A DNA stretch of 6,478 nucleotides from Alphaproteobacteria bacterium (GTDB lineage Bacteria > Pseudomonadota > Alphaproteobacteria > Puniceispirillales > Marisalimonadaceae): NCBI GenBank assembly GCA_016777645.1, contig JADHRC010000089.1, positions 1-6,478 on the forward strand, written 5' to 3'. Positions 6,101-6,478 of this stretch are shown piece by piece. The notes below the pieces were generated by a model, which was given only the letters and a program-made list of their open reading frames with translations, had not been told where the DNA came from and made no database searches. The number at the start of each line of letters is the position of its first letter. Position 1 is the stretch's first letter. A program made the position numbers and the translations under genes.

Positions 6101-6478
6101 GTGTTAATAATAATAGTATCCAAAGTACAAAAATTTTTAAGACAGTAACTCAGATTTCTGCTGATGGATCCTTGTCTCCTTTTAATATTGGAACTGTTTC
6201 AGCTATTACAAACAAAGAAGGTACTCGAATATCAATTAGCGCAACTTCGGACGAAACAAACAATACATTTCAAATAGTTGGAACTGATGTAAATGGTTTA
6301 TCACAAACAGAAACCATATTCGGACCTAATTCTGGAGGAACTGTATATACTAAGCAATTATTCAAGACTATTACATCGATAACGCCTTCAATTACAACCC
6401 AAGGAAATATTCAAGCTGGTACAGCGCCAGGCTTTCAGTTTTTGGCAACAGTCGAGGGAACTTTAGAAGGGGCACAAT
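1801..6478 (+). CDS. flgK: FlgK, very large flagellar hook-associated protein 1 (3' end beyond the window)
   Basis: FlgK (HAP1) is exported through the flagellar type III channel and forms the first junction layer between hook and filament. The frame opens with ATG 1801 and has no stop to base 6478, so at least 1559 residues are encoded against about 550 in enterics. The N-terminus is canonical: LFEIGKTGVQAYRQSLSV, then TGQNIANINTEGYNKRDAD (22-40), TGLGVRV (58-64), the long D1 helices with ILDARD (199-204), EFNEIQTSGIDLNGNQG (about 305-321), and a D2-like piece ending near DFAAAS (426-431). From about residue 440 the sequence leaves the classical FlgK pattern and becomes a Ser/Thr/Asn/Gly-rich, probably beta-structured insertion with five related domains (711-793, 1060-1143, 1164-1246, 1381-1465, 1466-1541). 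Only one Cys (1083) and two Trp (370, 1253) occur. The C-terminal D0 helix is not reached. FlgE is unlikely, given the position after flgJ and the FlgK-type D1. Confidence 0.93.
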   Translation, partial: MASLFEIGKTGVQAYRQSLSVTGQNIANINTEGYNKRDADVSEIAGVSGGVTNVSDQTGLGVRVDKIRRSFNTFLADKTRSTTSDFSKLDYFVKNLNELENMLLPQDSDLGTFIGRFFSSLQDIASRPDDLSARTVAIENGKALANSFNSYDKSLKNFKNSAAKEVDIQLEKINLSLKQISEINRLIRGSGKSDASNDILDARDLSLKELSKLINFTVDYDQTGAAEITLGDSGKGPVLIEGTTYGTLTSVRDENNISLKINRNGLSYPGNGLSSGVLSGLSEYYNLVEVVQGEISTLADKLSREFNEIQTSGIDLNGNQGKSMFSTNSMNPKANSFNKSNLTFEVVVGKPDKIIQENIKAKFIKSINSWEVNSSKGISLIQGNKLTFEGFEVQIIGNPEDGDIVEVSPTNTRAGAFKFNLIAPNDFAAASKNMISASAQNVGTVELKLLGKTALFNDNFLPPKVDEVFTKSSNPLLATSFLKDGVVSSIPGSVKSINLNSIGKQSSASFSVSDSILKDFTSLNLSLANGNTINLVKDVSDPGDGIKSVKELADLLNSGLMLDGKSRHNFRDYGMFASGSNGTLTIASSISDIASGSILASGNTFSPLISSVSSSDAVASNIQILSRDGRHIAGKALTSSQIAALIKEENGFSKDAEYNNDYLNTNYRGINLTRKTANGNYVQNFGSNISYKKQGTDSDGLFTNKNATSLSGSLTLDGLLSNSTDLDANVTITSSGNDSGITFTVTGYDLDGLYQTETITGSNASQSVGSKVFKSVTSIVSSGNAAGTLNIGTKASSYDLKTTNVNNATNTTEVPINASAQYLVKKLSTELSGTGIAVEAKTRVLLGPFKSGTSGDINFKLNAKNNDPISISATIDASDISALAKVINQYSTQTGLKAINTLNFDQLIIESEEGYDIAITEISGPSDFDIVPLGEGFNKLSEPLSIDVSSTDKISAFIKGNVKFTSSQSFNNQINSGLTISALQDGLSDGYIDVSLNSSGETAKIKPVIFNQLDNSLGDPNGKKAIVGLSKYGLDINQKQYKIGVTDIDSLYTSNNPGAAGSINLNGALRNASNLSAVVTIYCSASETGNIFTVTGTDDDGVVISENITGVSSSSTAVGSTRFNTITSITSSATASGNIQIGTISRSDINDDDGLIQELSVTSSGSLTLNGPLSTASYLGAQISVTSNNDTTSNSFIIVGTDLNGAALTETITGSNSSTVTTTNIFQTVSSINVTGSISSLIKVGTVGADGNWNTSIDANALEIDSNYEISKALVNNLRVGTPISQIKGEVITSLPPEGSTIAMSFENQIYEGVIKNGEIIINGPEDNRIVARFNGTSNLDQDAISSSQSGIASSSLDFNGVSSVPSDSDGLVAIGSLAGAGTINITEGALSAIASTNLSSFITISSPNNNASRTFTITGTDIDGNPQTETITGVNNNSIQSTKIFKTVTQISADGSLSPFNIGTVSAITNKEGTRISISATSDETNNTFQIVGTDVNGLSQTETIFGPNSGGTVYTKQLFKTITSITPSITTQGNIQAGTAPGFQFLATVEGTLEGAQ
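3121..3930 (+). other. FlgK insertion, first non-repeated segment (residues about 441-710)
   Basis: This segment lacks the five-copy repeat core and has no counterpart in enteric FlgK. It contains alternating polar/hydrophobic stretches typical of beta structure and, at 626-634, the motif SRDGRHIAG, followed by KALTSSQIAALIKEENGF and a tyrosine-rich YNNDYLNTNYRG. From memory, similar [ST]R[DE]GR.[IL]AG...NGF patterns occur in long flagellar proteins of alphaproteobacteria; I could not verify this. It may be a separate outer domain. No function can be assigned. Confidence 0.5.
3931..4179 (+). repeat. FlgK beta-rich repeat domain, copy 1 (residues 711-793)
   Basis: The copy opens with SGSLTLDG, continues through VTITSSGNDS and ITFTVTGYDLDG, then QTETITGSN, KVFKSVTSI and a closing LNIGT. 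It is 83 residues long. It has Tyr where the other copies have Thr in the GTD element. A 266-residue stretch separates it from copy 2. Confidence 0.85.
4180..4977 (+). other. FlgK spacer between repeat copies 1 and 2, with flagellin-IN-like segment
   Basis: Residues 794-1059 contain no copy of the five-fold repeat. Residues 816-848 (NASAQYLVKKLSTELSGTGI...AKTRVLL) and 855-925 (GDINFKLNA, ISISATIDASDISALAKVIN, QTGLKAI, EEGYDIAI) resemble the pattern of flagellin variable-domain 'IN' motifs: a strand, a helix ending AIN, then TG[IVL].A, then a strand and a G.DI.I turn. The match is by pattern, not by alignment. The rest (926-1059) is polar and of unknown fold. Confidence 0.5.
4978..5229 (+). 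repeat. FlgK beta-rich repeat domain, copy 2 (residues 1060-1143)
   Basis: Core elements are AGSINLNG, NIFTVTGTDDDG, SENITGVS, TRFNTITSI and IQIGT, 84 residues in all. It carries the only cysteine of the visible FlgK (Cys1083, TIYCSAS), at a position that is Ser, Thr or neighbouring small residues in the other copies. It is separated from copy 3 by 20 residues rich in Asp. Confidence 0.85.
5290..5538 (+). repeat. FlgK beta-rich repeat domain, copy 3 (residues 1164-1246)
   Basis: Core elements are SGSLTLNG, ISVTSNNDT, NSFIIVGTDLNG, LTETITGSN, NIFQTVSSI and IKVGT, 83 residues. Its opening strand SGSLTLNG is nearly identical to that of copy 1 (SGSLTLDG), while synonymous codons differ widely. 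Confidence 0.85.
5539..5940 (+). other. FlgK spacer between repeat copies 3 and 4
   Basis: Residues 1247-1380. The middle part (about 1262-1334) reads as a helix (EISKALVNNLRVG) followed by short strands: PPEGSTIAMSFENQIYEGVI, KNGEIIINGPEDNRIVARF. The pattern of a Y-x-x-x-[VI] strand, an NGE turn and a GPE..RI.A.F strand looks like a small compact beta unit distinct from the five-copy repeat. The last 45 residues are a Ser/Asp-rich linker. Function unknown. Confidence 0.45.
5941..6195 (+). repeat. FlgK beta-rich repeat domain, copy 4 (residues 1381-1465)
   Basis: Core elements are AGTINITEG, FITISSPNNN, RTFTITGTDIDG, QTETITGVN, KIFKTVTQI and FNIGT, 85 residues. It is joined directly to copy 5 with no linker. 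Confidence 0.85.
6196..6423 (+). repeat. FlgK beta-rich repeat domain, copy 5 (residues 1466-1541), short first strand
   Basis: Core elements are TRISISATSD, NTFQIVGTDVNG, QTETIFGPN, QLFKTITSI and IQAGT, 76 residues. The opening SGSLTLNG-type strand of the other copies is absent; the GT that ends copy 4 runs straight into VSAITNKEG. After it PGFQFLATVEGTLEGAQ runs to the window edge, so further copies may follow. Confidence 0.8.

Noticed and set aside
3931..6423. A separate RTX-like or autotransporter adhesin gene fused by assembly error
   Set aside because: The frame is continuous from the FlgK start, base composition does not change abruptly, and no second signal sequence or glycine-rich calcium nonapeptides are visible. 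It cannot be fully excluded without the 3' end.

Overview
The window is a compact, AT-rich piece (roughly one third G+C by eye) of a bacterial flagellar rod/ring/hook-filament-junction operon, all on the plus strand: the 3' end of flgH (L-ring), then flgI (P-ring), a short flgJ (rod-binding/rod-cap domain only) and flgK (first hook-filament junction protein, HAP1). The flgH-I-J-K order is the one widely conserved in Proteobacteria, and an L ring plus P ring means a Gram-negative envelope. The single-domain FlgJ, the AT-rich coding style and the FlgK N-terminus suggest an alphaproteobacterium, plausibly a marine low-GC one. That placement is inference, not proof.

Layout: 1-323 is the end of flgH (its start lies left of the window); 334-1458 is flgI with a Sec signal peptide; 1468-1800 is flgJ; 1801 to the right edge is flgK, which has no in-frame stop in 4678 bases. 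Intergenic gaps are 10, 9 and 0 bases, each start has a purine-rich Shine-Dalgarno sequence, and no internal promoter or terminator is visible, so the genes look co-transcribed and translationally coupled. The window has no non-coding stretch longer than 10 bases. I saw no RNA genes, mobile elements or CRISPR.

The notable element is flgK. The enteric protein is about 550 residues; here at least 1559 residues are encoded and the conserved C-terminal helix has still not appeared. Residues 1 to about 440 follow canonical FlgK (D0/D1 helices and the start of the outer D2 part). After that comes an insertion of more than 1100 residues, rich in Ser, Thr, Asn and Gly and apparently mostly beta. It contains five diverged copies of an approximately 76-85-residue domain with the core pattern F-T-[VI]-[TV]-G-T-D-x-[DN]-G ... 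E-T-I-T-G ... F-[KNQ]-[TS]-[VI]-[TS]-x-I ... G-T. It also holds segments resembling the variable domains of flagellins. I infer a greatly enlarged, surface-exposed domain at the hook-filament junction.

Together the genes describe successive parts of one machine: FlgJ caps and guides rod growth through the periplasm, FlgI and FlgH form the bushing through peptidoglycan and outer membrane, and FlgK is added at the hook tip before FlgL and flagellin. flgL would be expected just right of the window.
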